From Ramlibacter sp. (GTDB lineage: Bacteria > Pseudomonadota > Gammaproteobacteria > Burkholderiales > Burkholderiaceae_C), in the NCBI GenBank assembly GCA_025351615.1, contig JANXVP010000017.1, positions 1-16,550 on the forward strand: 16,550 nucleotides of DNA, written 5' to 3'. The translations under genes and the position numbers were made by a program. A model generated the notes under the pieces. It saw only the letters and a list, made by a program, of their open reading frames with translations. It searched no databases and was not told where the DNA came from. Shown here in pieces: positions 6,574-14,038 of the stretch (position 1 is the first letter of the stretch; every line of letters begins with the position of its first letter).

Positions 6574-9369
6574 TCAGTGCACCCGGCCCAGACTGGCGAG
6601 CAGGGTTTCCACGGCAGCCATGTCGGCCGGCTTGGTCAGGTGGTGGTCGAAGCCCGCTTCGCTCGAGCGCTCCCGATCTTCGCGCGCTCCCCATCCGGTC
6701 AGCGCCACCAGGATCCCGCTCTCCATCCCCGGCACTTCGCGCAGGCGGCGCGCGACCTCGTAGCCGTTCATTCCCGGCAGGCCAATGTCCAGAAACACCA
6801 CCTGCGGGCGGAACGCCTGCGCCATCTCAATGGCCTGGTATCCGTCGTTCGCCACGCGGATCGCGTGGCCATTCATTTCCAGCAACGCCGCCAGTGTGTC
6901 GGCCGCATCGATGTTGTCGTCGACCACCAACACGCGCAGGCTGGCCTCGGCGGCTTCCTCGGGCGCCGGCACCGATGCGACCAGCGCTGGGGGCGTCGCC
7001 TCGTCCTGGGCAGCCAGCGGCAGGCGCACGGTGAACGTGCTGCCGCGCCCCACGCCTTCGCTGGCGGCGCTGACGGTGCCGCCGTGCAGTTCGATCAGCC
7101 GGCGCACCAGCGACAGCCCGATGCCCAGGCCCCCCTGTGCCCGCTCCATGTTGCGTCCGACCTGGGTAAACATCTCGAACACCGTGGGCATCGCCGCTGC
7201 GGGGATGCCGATGCCGGTATCGCTCACCGCGATCACGACCTGCGAGCCTTCGCGTTGCACCGTGAGCCCGATCCGGCCTCGCGCCGGCGTGTACTTGGCC
7301 GCATTGTTCAACAGGTTGCTCACGACCTGCGCGACGCGCGTCAGGTCGACTTCGAGCAACAGTTCTTCGTCGGGCATGTGGACCAGCAGTTCGTGCCGGC
7401 CGGCCTCGATCAGCGGCATGCTTGTTTCCACCGCGCTGGCGATGATGGTCTGCAACTCGACCCGCTCTTTTTTCAGGTCGACCTTGCCGGTCGTGATGCG
7501 CGCGATGTCCAGCAGGTCATCGACCAGGTGCACCATGTGGCTGACCTGCCGCTCCATCATGCCGCGGGTTTTTTCGATCGCCGCCGGGTCGGCGGCCGAC
7601 AGCTTCATCACCTGAAGCCCGCTGGACAGCGGCGCCAGCGGATTGCGCAGTTCGTGCGCCAGCGTGGCCAGGAATTCGGTCTTGCGGCGGTCAGACTCGG
7701 CCAGCTCGTCAGCCAGGCGGCGCAGATCGTCGTCCGCGCGCTTGCGATCGGTGATGTCGCTGAAAAGAACCGCCACAGTGGTGCTGCCAGCCCCTCCGAG
7801 ACGGGTCGCGTAGACGTCGAACCAGCGCCCCAGGCCTTTCGCTTCATCGATGAAGCGCACCGGGATTCCGGTCGTCGCAACCTGGCCGCAGATTTCGAAC
7901 CAGATGGTTTCGTTGTCGGGCACCAGCGTGCTCATTGCCTGGCCCACGGGATCGGTCAGTCCGGTGTGCTTTTTAAAAGCTGGATTCACTTCGAGGAAGC
8001 GGAAATCGATTCCGCGGCCATCGCTGTCGAAGATGATATCGATCAGGCAGAAGGCCTCGTCGATCGAGTCGAACAATGCGCGATAGCGCTCCTCGCTGAT
8101 GCGCAGGCGCTCCTGGAAGCGGTGGCGATCAGTGATGTCGGCGGCCGTTCCCATGACCCGCAGGGGCCGGCCGTCCGGCATCTCCTGCAGCCTGCCGCGG
8201 AACTCCAGCCAGCGCACTTCCCGATCGGGCTGGCGGAAAAAGCGGCCGACAAAATGAAAGGGCTCGCTGCGTTCGATGGTCGCCGCCGCGGCCAGCCTGA
8301 AAGCGTCCACGTCCGAGGGGTGCAGGTAGTCCGCGATAAACCGGGCCGCATTGATCGGTTCGGAGAACCGCGGCAAGCCGAACATGTCGAACAGCCAGGC
8401 GTGCTCCCACACCACCTTGTCGGTTTCGGTTTCCCAGATCCAGACCCCCAGGCCGCCGGCCTCGGTTGCCAGCCGCACCCTTTCCTTGCTGGCATTGATC
8501 AGTTCGGCCGCGGCTTCGGCTTCCTCGCGGCGGCCCTGCTCGCGCACGGCGGCCTCGCGCGCCAGTTCGGCCTCGCGAACCGCGGTCACGTCATGCATGG
8601 AGACCACCGCACCGAGCTTGCGACCGTCGTCGTCGTACAGCGGGCGGCCATTGGTGACGACGGTGCGCGGCGCCTGGGATTTCGGCGAGATCACCATCCG
8701 CGAGTCCTTGACGTTTTCCCCGGCCAGCGCGCGGAACAGCGGAATTTCCGACTTCAGCAGGGGCGTGCAGCCGTCTTCGTGGTACAGGTCGTTCCCGGCG
8801 CGGGATTGTTCCGGCGCAATGTCCTGCGACAGGCCGTGGAAGCTGCGCGTTGCCCGGTTGAACAGGGTCAGCTTGCCGTCCGGTCCGCAGGCCACGACGC
8901 CGTCTTCGATCGCCTCCAGCACAGCGCTCAGAAACGCCCGCTCCTGCGACGCGCGGCGTTCGGCGGCCCGCAATTCATCCTTGCCACGCTGCAGCTCGAT
9001 GAAAAACGCCACCTTGGCCTTGATGATGGCGGGCATCAGCGGCTTGGTGAGGAAGTCGACCGCGCCCATGGCATAGGCTTCCTCGGCCGACAGTTCCGAG
9101 CCGTCGGCCGTCACGAAGATGATCGGGGTGGAGCGCGAACGGGGCCTCGAGCGGATCAGCTTGGCGGCTTCGAAGCCGTCCATGCCGGGCATCCGGACAT
9201 CCAGCAGGATGGCCGCGAAGTCGGCGTCCTGCAGTTGACGCAGGGCCTCTTCGCCTGAATCCGCGCGCACCAGGTTGGCGCCAAGTTCCTCCAGAACCAC
9301 TTCGAGTGCCAGCAAATTGGCAGGCTCGTCATCGACGAGGAGAACATTGACCCCCAAATTCGTTTGCAC
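6574..9369 (-). CDS. Hybrid sensor histidine kinase/response regulator (REC-PAS-PAS-PAS-HisKA-HATPase-REC)
   Basis: 931 residues from GTG 9369; the first receiver strand starts at residue 8, which fixes the start, although no good Shine-Dalgarno is visible. Domains in order: REC1 (8-125; D57, K109), coiled coil (about 128-146), PAS1 (about 147-265), second coiled coil (265-297), PAS_3 type (about 298-418), PAS (about 425-543), HisKA with AHELRNPLAP (H572), HATPase with the N-box NLLNNAAKYT (685-694), DTGIGIP (717-723) and GGLGIGLSL (746-754), then REC2 (812-928; phospho-acceptor D861 in FLDIGLPGMNG, T891, K913). All catalytic residues are present. No membrane segment is seen, so it is cytosolic. 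The N-terminal receiver suggests that another kinase tunes it. No cognate DNA-binding regulator or phosphotransfer protein is adjacent, so targets are unknown. Confidence 0.95.
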   Translation of the reverse strand: MQTNLGVNVLLVDDEPANLLALEVVLEELGANLVRADSGEEALRQLQDADFAAILLDVRMPGMDGFEAAKLIRSRPRSRSTPIIFVTADGSELSAEEAYAMGAVDFLTKPLMPAIIKAKVAFFIELQRGKDELRAAERRASQERAFLSAVLEAIEDGVVACGPDGKLTLFNRATRSFHGLSQDIAPEQSRAGNDLYHEDGCTPLLKSEIPLFRALAGENVKDSRMVISPKSQAPRTVVTNGRPLYDDDGRKLGAVVSMHDVTAVREAELAREAAVREQGRREEAEAAAELINASKERVRLATEAGGLGVWIWETETDKVVWEHAWLFDMFGLPRFSEPINAARFIADYLHPSDVDAFRLAAAATIERSEPFHFVGRFFRQPDREVRWLEFRGRLQEMPDGRPLRVMGTAADITDRHRFQERLRISEERYRALFDSIDEAFCLIDIIFDSDGRGIDFRFLEVNPAFKKHTGLTDPVGQAMSTLVPDNETIWFEICGQVATTGIPVRFIDEAKGLGRWFDVYATRLGGAGSTTVAVLFSDITDRKRADDDLRRLADELAESDRRKTEFLATLAHELRNPLAPLSSGLQVMKLSAADPAAIEKTRGMMERQVSHMVHLVDDLLDIARITTGKVDLKKERVELQTIIASAVETSMPLIEAGRHELLVHMPDEELLLEVDLTRVAQVVSNLLNNAAKYTPARGRIGLTVQREGSQVVIAVSDTGIGIPAAAMPTVFEMFTQVGRNMERAQGGLGIGLSLVRRLIELHGGTVSAASEGVGRGSTFTVRLPLAAQDEATPPALVASVPAPEEAAEASLRVLVVDDNIDAADTLAALLEMNGHAIRVANDGYQAIEMAQAFRPQVVFLDIGLPGMNGYEVARRLREVPGMESGILVALTGWGAREDRERSSEAGFDHHLTKPADMAAVETLLASLGRVH

Positions 9370-9384
9370 AATGAAGCAGCGGCC

Positions 9385-9400
9385 TAAACGCAGCAGTTTA
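9385..9400. promoter_or_regulatory. Inverted repeat upstream of the hybrid kinase gene
   Basis: TAAAC-GCAGCA-GTTTA is a perfect 5-bp inverted repeat with a 6-base spacer, 15 bp upstream of the kinase GTG (9369), in the 76-bp gap behind the CoA-transferase stop. It is AT-richer than its surroundings and could be an operator or part of the promoter. Function is inference. Confidence 0.25.
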
Positions 9401-9445
9401 AGCGGGAAATGACCTTCACCGGCGGCATGCGGGCCTCAGGCCGCG

Positions 9446-10336
9446 TCATTCCATGCAGTGCAACGGGATGTCCGCTGTCAAAGCCAGTTGGCCAAGCTGT
9501 GCGCGGGTCTGGGTCTGCAGGAACGCGCCGATCGCCGCGCGTGTCGCCGGCTGCCGCATGGCGCGCTGGTCGGACAGCTCGACACCTGCAGCCTTGCACA
9601 AGGCAGCGGCGAAATGCGGCTCCAGCGCTGCCACCGCAACGCGACCGTCCTTGCAGGGGTAAATGCTGTAGCCAGCATGGGCGCCCCCGACAGAGCCTTC
9701 CCGCTGGGTCAGGCCCCACTGCCTGGGCAAGGCAAGATACGCGGCGGCCGCGGACAAGGCCACTTCGATGAAGACGCCTTGCGGATGGTTTTCGCCGCTC
9801 CCCGCATAGCGTTCATTGCGCACCAGCGCCGCCTGCAGCACGGCCTCGCTGGCCATCAGCGAGCCACTCATGTCGGCATACAGGGTCGCCGGCAGGTCCA
9901 GTCCCGGGACCAGGCCGTTGTCGGCGAGGTAGGTCAGGTCATGGCCGGGTTCTTCGGCGCGCTCCCCGGGCGCCCCCACGATGGCGACCTGCGACAAGAC
10001 CGGGTAGAGCGCGTGCAGGTGCTTCCACCCAAGACCCAGCTTGTCCAGGGCTGACGGCCGGAATGAAGTGAGCAGCACATCGATCCGGGCGAGTTCGCGG
10101 TGCAGAAGCTTTTGTCCGGCGTCGGTCTTTAGGTCGGCCACGACCACTTGCACGCCTTCGTGCATCTGCGCATAGGCGGGCTGGTTGTAATGCGCCATGG
10201 GGTCGCCGCCGGGCGGCTCCAGCTTGACGCAGTGGGCGCCCATCCGGCGGCATCGCATCAGCGCCGCTGGACCGGGCAGATTCAGGGCCAGGCTGAGAAC
10301 ACGGATTCCCTGGAGAGCGCGGATCGGGCTGGGCAT
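9446..10336 (-). CDS. Class III CoA-transferase (CaiB/BaiF; AMACR-like), short form
   Basis: 296 residues from ATG 10336. The open frame extends upstream but without family-like sequence; another ATG at 10375 is possible. The opening LQGIRVLSLALNLPGPAALM, the MGAHCVKLEPPGGDP stretch (32-46) and GHDLTYLADNGL (131-142), with the catalytic aspartate D133, place it in CoA-transferase family III near alpha-methylacyl-CoA racemase. The end ADIPLHCME also fits. These enzymes move CoA between acyl donors and carboxylic acids, or epimerise 2-methylacyl-CoA. At under 300 residues it is shorter than the usual 360-420. No internal frameshift is seen, so this is a compact variant rather than a broken gene. 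It is divergent from a MaoC/HTD2-like hydratase gene, 75 bp away, pointing to CoA activation of a small acid that is then hydrated. Confidence 0.85.
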   Translation of the reverse strand: MPSPIRALQGIRVLSLALNLPGPAALMRCRRMGAHCVKLEPPGGDPMAHYNQPAYAQMHEGVQVVVADLKTDAGQKLLHRELARIDVLLTSFRPSALDKLGLGWKHLHALYPVLSQVAIVGAPGERAEEPGHDLTYLADNGLVPGLDLPATLYADMSGSLMASEAVLQAALVRNERYAGSGENHPQGVFIEVALSAAAAYLALPRQWGLTQREGSVGGAHAGYSIYPCKDGRVAVAALEPHFAAALCKAAGVELSDQRAMRQPATRAAIGAFLQTQTRAQLGQLALTADIPLHCME

Positions 10337-10353
10337 GGCGTCTCGGCAAGTGG

Positions 10354-10380
10354 TTTGTGCAAGACTAGCAGACATGCAAA
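10354..10380. promoter_or_regulatory. Imperfect inverted repeat in the divergent promoter region
   Basis: TTTGTGCA (10354-10361) and TGCAAA (10375-10380) form an imperfect dyad in the 75-bp gap between the divergent CoA-transferase and hydratase genes. A shared operator would be expected here for co-regulation. No regulator gene is in the window; the role is a guess from position. Confidence 0.2.
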
Positions 10381-10411
10381 TCCAGCCCGCCCTGCTGTAG
10401 CGAGGACCGAT

Positions 10412-11251
10412 GTGAACCCCGAACAACTCAAGGCCTGGACCGGCCGCACGGAAACCCTGAAGGATGTCGTGACCGCTGCGCCGCCGCGCATGCTTCGCGC
10501 CACGCTCGACCTGCCGCTGGACGCGCTGGCGGACGGGTTGCCGCCGCTCTGGCACTGGCTTTTTTTCCTTCCGTCCGCGCGCGCCAGCGAACTGGGGCCC
10601 GACGGTCATCCCCGGCGCGGCGGATTTTTGCCTCCGGTGCCTTTGCCACGGCGGATGTGGGCCGGCGGCCAGCTGGAGTTTTTCCACCCGCTGCGGCTGG
10701 GTGACGCGATCGAGCGAACTTCGACCATCGAGGACGTGAGCGTCAAGTCAGGGCGAACCGGCGAGCTGTGCTTCGTGCGGGTCCGGCACGAAGTGAAGTC
10801 GCCCCGGGGGCTGGCGCTGCGTGAATTCCACGACATTGTTTATCGGCCGAATCCCGCCCCCGGGGCCGCGGCGCCGGCGTATGACATGGCGGCCGACGGC
10901 GAGTGGTGCGAGCGAGTGGTTCCCGACGAGGTGCTGCTGTTCCGCTATTCGGCACTGACCTTCAACGGCCACCGCATCCACTACGACCGTCGCTACGTGA
11001 CCGGGGTCGAGGGATACGGCGGCCTGATCGTGCATGGCCCGCTGATGGCGACCTTGCTGGCAGGACTGGGCGCACGGCACTTCGGCGGACGCGAGGCAAA
11101 GTCGTTTTCGTTCCGGGCGCTCAAACCGGTCATCGACCTGCAGCCGTTCGATGTCTGCGGCGCCCCGCAAGGCGGCGACGCTGCCGAGCTCTGGATCCGG
11201 GATTTCGAGGGTCACAGGGCCATGGCGGCGCGGATGGAATTCCGGGCCTGA
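10412..11251 (+). CDS. MaoC/HTD2-like acyl-CoA hydratase (FAS1-like dehydratase domain; mesaconyl/itaconyl-CoA hydratase type)
   Basis: 279 residues from GTG 10412, behind a GAGGA Shine-Dalgarno. It is a double-hotdog protein. The N-terminal hotdog holds PPLWHWLFFLP (44-54) and GGFLPPVPLPRRMWAGGQLEF (70-90); the C-terminal one carries FRYSALTFNGHRIHYD (177-192), the hydratase active-site segment with N185, H187, H190 and D192, and GLIVHGPLMATLL (204-216). Relatives hydrate mesaconyl-C4-CoA, itaconyl-CoA and similar 2-enoyl thioesters; in fatty acid synthesis HTD2 dehydrates 3-hydroxyacyl groups. The divergent CoA-transferase and the downstream Bug receptors and crotonase support a catabolic role on a short branched or dicarboxylic acid. 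Exact substrate is not decided by the sequence. Confidence 0.85.
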   Translation: MNPEQLKAWTGRTETLKDVVTAAPPRMLRATLDLPLDALADGLPPLWHWLFFLPSARASELGPDGHPRRGGFLPPVPLPRRMWAGGQLEFFHPLRLGDAIERTSTIEDVSVKSGRTGELCFVRVRHEVKSPRGLALREFHDIVYRPNPAPGAAAPAYDMAADGEWCERVVPDEVLLFRYSALTFNGHRIHYDRRYVTGVEGYGGLIVHGPLMATLLAGLGARHFGGREAKSFSFRALKPVIDLQPFDVCGAPQGGDAAELWIRDFEGHRAMAARMEFRA

Positions 11252-11270
11252 GGTTCCAGGTAGCGCGGAA

Positions 11271-11304
11271 GTTCCCACGCGCAAGACCGCTGCCGTGGGG
11301 GAAC
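11271..11304. other. Imperfect hairpin in the gap before the first Bug gene
   Basis: GTTCCCACG (11271-11279) pairs with CGTGGGGGAAC (11294-11304) if two Gs bulge out. It lies in the 116-bp gap after the hydratase gene. It lacks a T-tract; it could weaken read-through or stabilise the downstream mRNA. Confidence 0.25.
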
Positions 11305-11367
11305 ATACCGATTCCCAGCGCCGGCGGCTGCGCTACGCTGGCAGGACATTCAATCGCTGGAGTTTCC

Positions 11368-12345
11368 ATGATTTTTCGCCGCAGCCTGCTGTTCGCCAGC
11401 CTTGCCGCCATGTGCGCCACCGGGGCGTGGGCGCAGTCCGCATGGCCAAGCAAACCGGTCAGCCTGATCGTTCCCTTCGCGGCCGGTGGTCCCACTGACG
11501 TGGTCGCGCGCTCGCTCGCGGCGTCGATGAGCAGGACCCTGGGCCAGACCGTCCTGGTCGAGAACAAGCTGGGCGCCGGCGGCACGGTCGCAGCCAGCTA
11601 CGTCGCCCGGGCCGCGCCCGACGGCTACACCTTCTTCATCCACCACAACGGCATGGCGACCGCCCCGGCGCTGTACCGCAAGCTCGCGTACAACCCGCTG
11701 ACCGATTTCGAATTTGTCAGCCAGGCGGTGGACGTGCCGATGACCTTGCTGGCTCGCAAGGACTTCCCCGCCAACAACCTGCAGGAGATGATCGCCTACG
11801 TCAGGGCCAACCAGAGCAAGATCAACCTGGCCAATGCCGGTTTGGGAGCGGTTTCGCAACTTTGCGGAATGATGTTCGAACGCGCCATCGGCGTGAAGCT
11901 CACGGCGGTTCCGTTCCAGGGCACGGCGCCGGCCATGAATGCGCTGCTCGGCGGCCAGGTCGACATCCTGTGCGACCAGACCACCCAGACCATTCCGCAG
12001 ATCAAGGCCGGGGCCGTCAAGTTTTACGGCGTCACCACCCGTAACCGGATCAAGGCCCTGCCCGACGCGCCGACCCTGGCCGAGCAGGGGCTCAAGGACT
12101 TCGAAGTCATCGTGTGGCACGGGATCTATGCGCCCAAAGGCACGCCCAAGCCGATCCTGGAAAAGATGAACGCCGCGGTGCGCACGGCGTTGAAGGACCC
12201 CGACGTGACCCGGCGGATGGCTGACCTGGGCGCCGAAATCGCGCCCGACAGCAAGCTCAGCCCGGAAGGCCTGCACAGCTGGCTGAAGTCGGAGATCGAC
12301 AAGTGGGGACCAATCATCCGTGCCAGCGGGACCTTCGCGGACTGA
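11368..12345 (+). CDS. Bug/TctC-family periplasmic solute-binding protein (tripartite tricarboxylate transporter receptor)
   Basis: 325 residues from ATG 11368, with GGAG six bases upstream. A Sec signal peptide MIFRRSLLFASLAAMCATGA leads to cleavage after AWA (about 22/23). The mature protein starts WPSKPVSLIVPFAAGGPTDVVAR, the ligand-loop signature of Bug receptors, followed by VLVENKLGAGG, PDGYTFF, LAYNPLTDFEFVSQ, NAGLGAVSQL and VPFQGTAPAMNALLGGQVD. Length is typical (about 320). Bug proteins bind carboxylates, amides or aromatics for TTT systems or sensing; many lack a linked permease, as here. Its position between hydratase and cytochrome b561 genes suggests that its ligand is the acid metabolised by this cluster. 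Confidence 0.95.
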   Translation: MIFRRSLLFASLAAMCATGAWAQSAWPSKPVSLIVPFAAGGPTDVVARSLAASMSRTLGQTVLVENKLGAGGTVAASYVARAAPDGYTFFIHHNGMATAPALYRKLAYNPLTDFEFVSQAVDVPMTLLARKDFPANNLQEMIAYVRANQSKINLANAGLGAVSQLCGMMFERAIGVKLTAVPFQGTAPAMNALLGGQVDILCDQTTQTIPQIKAGAVKFYGVTTRNRIKALPDAPTLAEQGLKDFEVIVWHGIYAPKGTPKPILEKMNAAVRTALKDPDVTRRMADLGAEIAPDSKLSPEGLHSWLKSEIDKWGPIIRASGTFAD

Positions 12346-12378
12346 CCGGGCGTCACTGGCTTCTGCCATCATCGGGGG

Positions 12379-12924
12379 ATGGCAGCATCACGCACTCATT
12401 ACGGCGCCGTCGCCCAGGCCATGCACTGGGCCACGGCGATCCTGGTTTTGATCGCCTTCCTGTATGGACCCGGCGGCTCCGAACAGCGGGTGTATTCCGC
12501 CACAGGCGACTTCGACCGGCAACTGCACGAGACGCTCGGGCTGACCGTGTTCATTCTCACCGGGCTGCGAGTGCTCTGGCGGATGGCCGATACCCGAGCG
12601 GATCCACCGCTGGTCTCGCGCTGGATGGGTCTCGCCGCCAAGGCGCTGCAGGGGACGTTGTATCTGCTGCTGTTCGCGATCCCGCTGACGGCAATTGCCG
12701 GCGCCTGGCTGGAGGGCCATCCGGTCACGCTGCTCGCAGGTCTGCAGTTCGCGCCGCCGGTTGCCGAGGCCCACGGAACTGGCGCATGGATCGCCGAAAT
12801 CCACACCTGGCTGGGAGATGCGATCCTGTGGCTGGCGGGCTTGCACGCGCTTGCCGCCCTGGTGCACCACTTCATCCTGCGCGACGGCGTTTTGCGGTCG
12901 ATGCTCCCCTGGCAGCGGCGCTGA
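12379..12924 (+). CDS. Cytochrome b561-family membrane protein
   Basis: 181 residues from ATG 12379; a GGGG run directly precedes the start, an unusually close Shine-Dalgarno. Four hydrophobic helices are visible (about 13-30, 50-67, 92-110, 146-166). Histidines H16 (AMHWATA), H50 (QLHETLG), H142 (EIHTWLG) and H156 (GLHALAAL) have the spacing of the four ligands binding two b hemes in E. coli CybB. Such proteins carry electrons between quinol and periplasmic or superoxide partners in the inner membrane. It lies 33 bp after one Bug gene and 129 bp before another, probably in the same transcript. Whether it serves the pathway or is a chance neighbour is unclear. Confidence 0.93.
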   Translation: MAASRTHYGAVAQAMHWATAILVLIAFLYGPGGSEQRVYSATGDFDRQLHETLGLTVFILTGLRVLWRMADTRADPPLVSRWMGLAAKALQGTLYLLLFAIPLTAIAGAWLEGHPVTLLAGLQFAPPVAEAHGTGAWIAEIHTWLGDAILWLAGLHALAALVHHFILRDGVLRSMLPWQRR

Positions 12925-13053
12925 CGCCGGAAGAACGTTCCGCCGAGATCGCCATCGGCGAACCCTCCTAAGGAAAACGACGATTGCCTGAGCGCAACCG
13001 CGGCACCATCATGCGGGGCGCCGCATTTAAAAGCGCATTCAAGGAGACCGACG

Positions 13054-14025
13054 GTGATTCGAAGAAGGACTTTCGCGGCCGGGGCCGCGGCCTTGGTGGC
13101 GGCCCCGATGATCCGGGCCCAGGCTTTGCCCGGCGGACCGGTTCGCATCGTGGTCGGATTCGCCCCGGGCGGCGGCACCGACATCCTGGCGCGGGTGGTC
13201 GGGCAGAAGCTTGGCGACCTGTGGAAAACCACGGTGCTGGTGGAAAACAGGGCTGGCGCGACCGGCGTGATCGCTGCCGACTACGTGGCGCACCAGCCCG
13301 GCGACGGCAATACGCTGATCATGGCGCATATCAACAGCCACGCGATCGCTCCAGCGCTGTTTCCGAAAATGAATTACGACGCGAACCAGGACTTCGCCCC
13401 GATCTGCCTGATCGGCGTCACGCCCAACCTGCTGATCGGCAACGAGCACCAGATCGCCCGCACGGTCAAGGGCGTGGTGGACCAGTGCCGCGCCAACCCC
13501 AACCAGGTCAGCTTCGGCTCGGCCGGCACCGGTTCGGCGCAACACCTGGCGCTGGAGATGTTCAAGCTGCAGGCCAAGGTGCAGGCCTTGCACGTTCCGT
13601 ACAAGGGGTCGGGTCCGATGCTCACCGACCTGATCGGTGGCCAGATCAACTACAGCTTCGACACCATGACCGCGGCCACACCGCACGTGAAGAGCGGCAA
13701 GGCCATTGCGATCGCCCAGACCCGCCTGAAGCGCGCGGAGGGCCACCCGACGGTGCCGACGATGGCCGAGTCCGGGTTTCCCGGCTTCGAAGCCACCACC
13801 TGGTATGGGCTGGCCGGACCGCGCACGATGCCGGCCACGATGGTCAAGCGCATGAACGAGGACATCAACCGGGTGCTGCGCCTGCCCGATGTGATGGAAA
13901 AGTTCGAGACCTACGGCGCCGAAGACGGTGGCGGGTCGTCCGAGAAGTTCGCTGAATTCATCCGGTCCGAGGGCCGCAAGTGGGCCAGGGTCGTCAAGGA
14001 CGCGAACGTCAAGATGGACGCGTAA
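13054..14025 (+). CDS. Second Bug/TctC-family periplasmic solute-binding protein
   Basis: 323 residues from GTG 13054, with AAGGAG seven bases upstream. The N-terminus MIRRRTFAAGAAALVAAPMI has twin arginines before a phenylalanine, so export by Tat is possible; cleavage is likely after AQA (about 24). Bug signatures follow: PVRIVVGFAPGGGTDILAR, VLVENRAGATGVIAADYVA, MNYDANQDFAPICLIGV, SFGSAGTGSAQHLALEMFK and VPYKGSGPMLTDLIGGQIN. It differs clearly from the first Bug protein, so it is not a recent duplicate; the two probably have different ligands. It is followed after 13 bp by the crotonase gene, a tight pairing that suggests the crotonase handles what this protein captures. Confidence 0.95.
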   Translation: MIRRRTFAAGAAALVAAPMIRAQALPGGPVRIVVGFAPGGGTDILARVVGQKLGDLWKTTVLVENRAGATGVIAADYVAHQPGDGNTLIMAHINSHAIAPALFPKMNYDANQDFAPICLIGVTPNLLIGNEHQIARTVKGVVDQCRANPNQVSFGSAGTGSAQHLALEMFKLQAKVQALHVPYKGSGPMLTDLIGGQINYSFDTMTAATPHVKSGKAIAIAQTRLKRAEGHPTVPTMAESGFPGFEATTWYGLAGPRTMPATMVKRMNEDINRVLRLPDVMEKFETYGAEDGGGSSEKFAEFIRSEGRKWARVVKDANVKMDA

Positions 14026-14038
14026 GCGTGAGCACGCG

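Noticed and set aside
6556..9258. A 900-codon open frame on the plus strand
   Set aside because: It lies exactly opposite the well-supported hybrid kinase gene, is His/Arg/Gln-rich and shows no known domain; such antisense frames are common in GC-rich DNA.
9429..9444. Hairpin-like sequence GCGGGCCTCAGGCCGC after the CoA-transferase
   Set aside because: Only a short imperfect stem with almost no loop and no T-tract; not convincing as a terminator.
10903..11367. Possible N-terminal extension of the first Bug protein
   Set aside because: The upstream sequence is the out-of-frame shadow of the hydratase gene; the ATG at 11368 has a Shine-Dalgarno and a signal peptide.
12941..12960. Inverted repeat CGCCGA/TCGGCG between cytochrome b561 and the second Bug gene
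   Set aside because: Six-base arms in GC-rich DNA are expected by chance and no T-tract follows.
12984..13955. A 323-codon plus-strand frame across the second Bug gene
   Set aside because: Gly/Arg-rich shadow; the frame from 13054 has the complete Bug signature and signal peptide.
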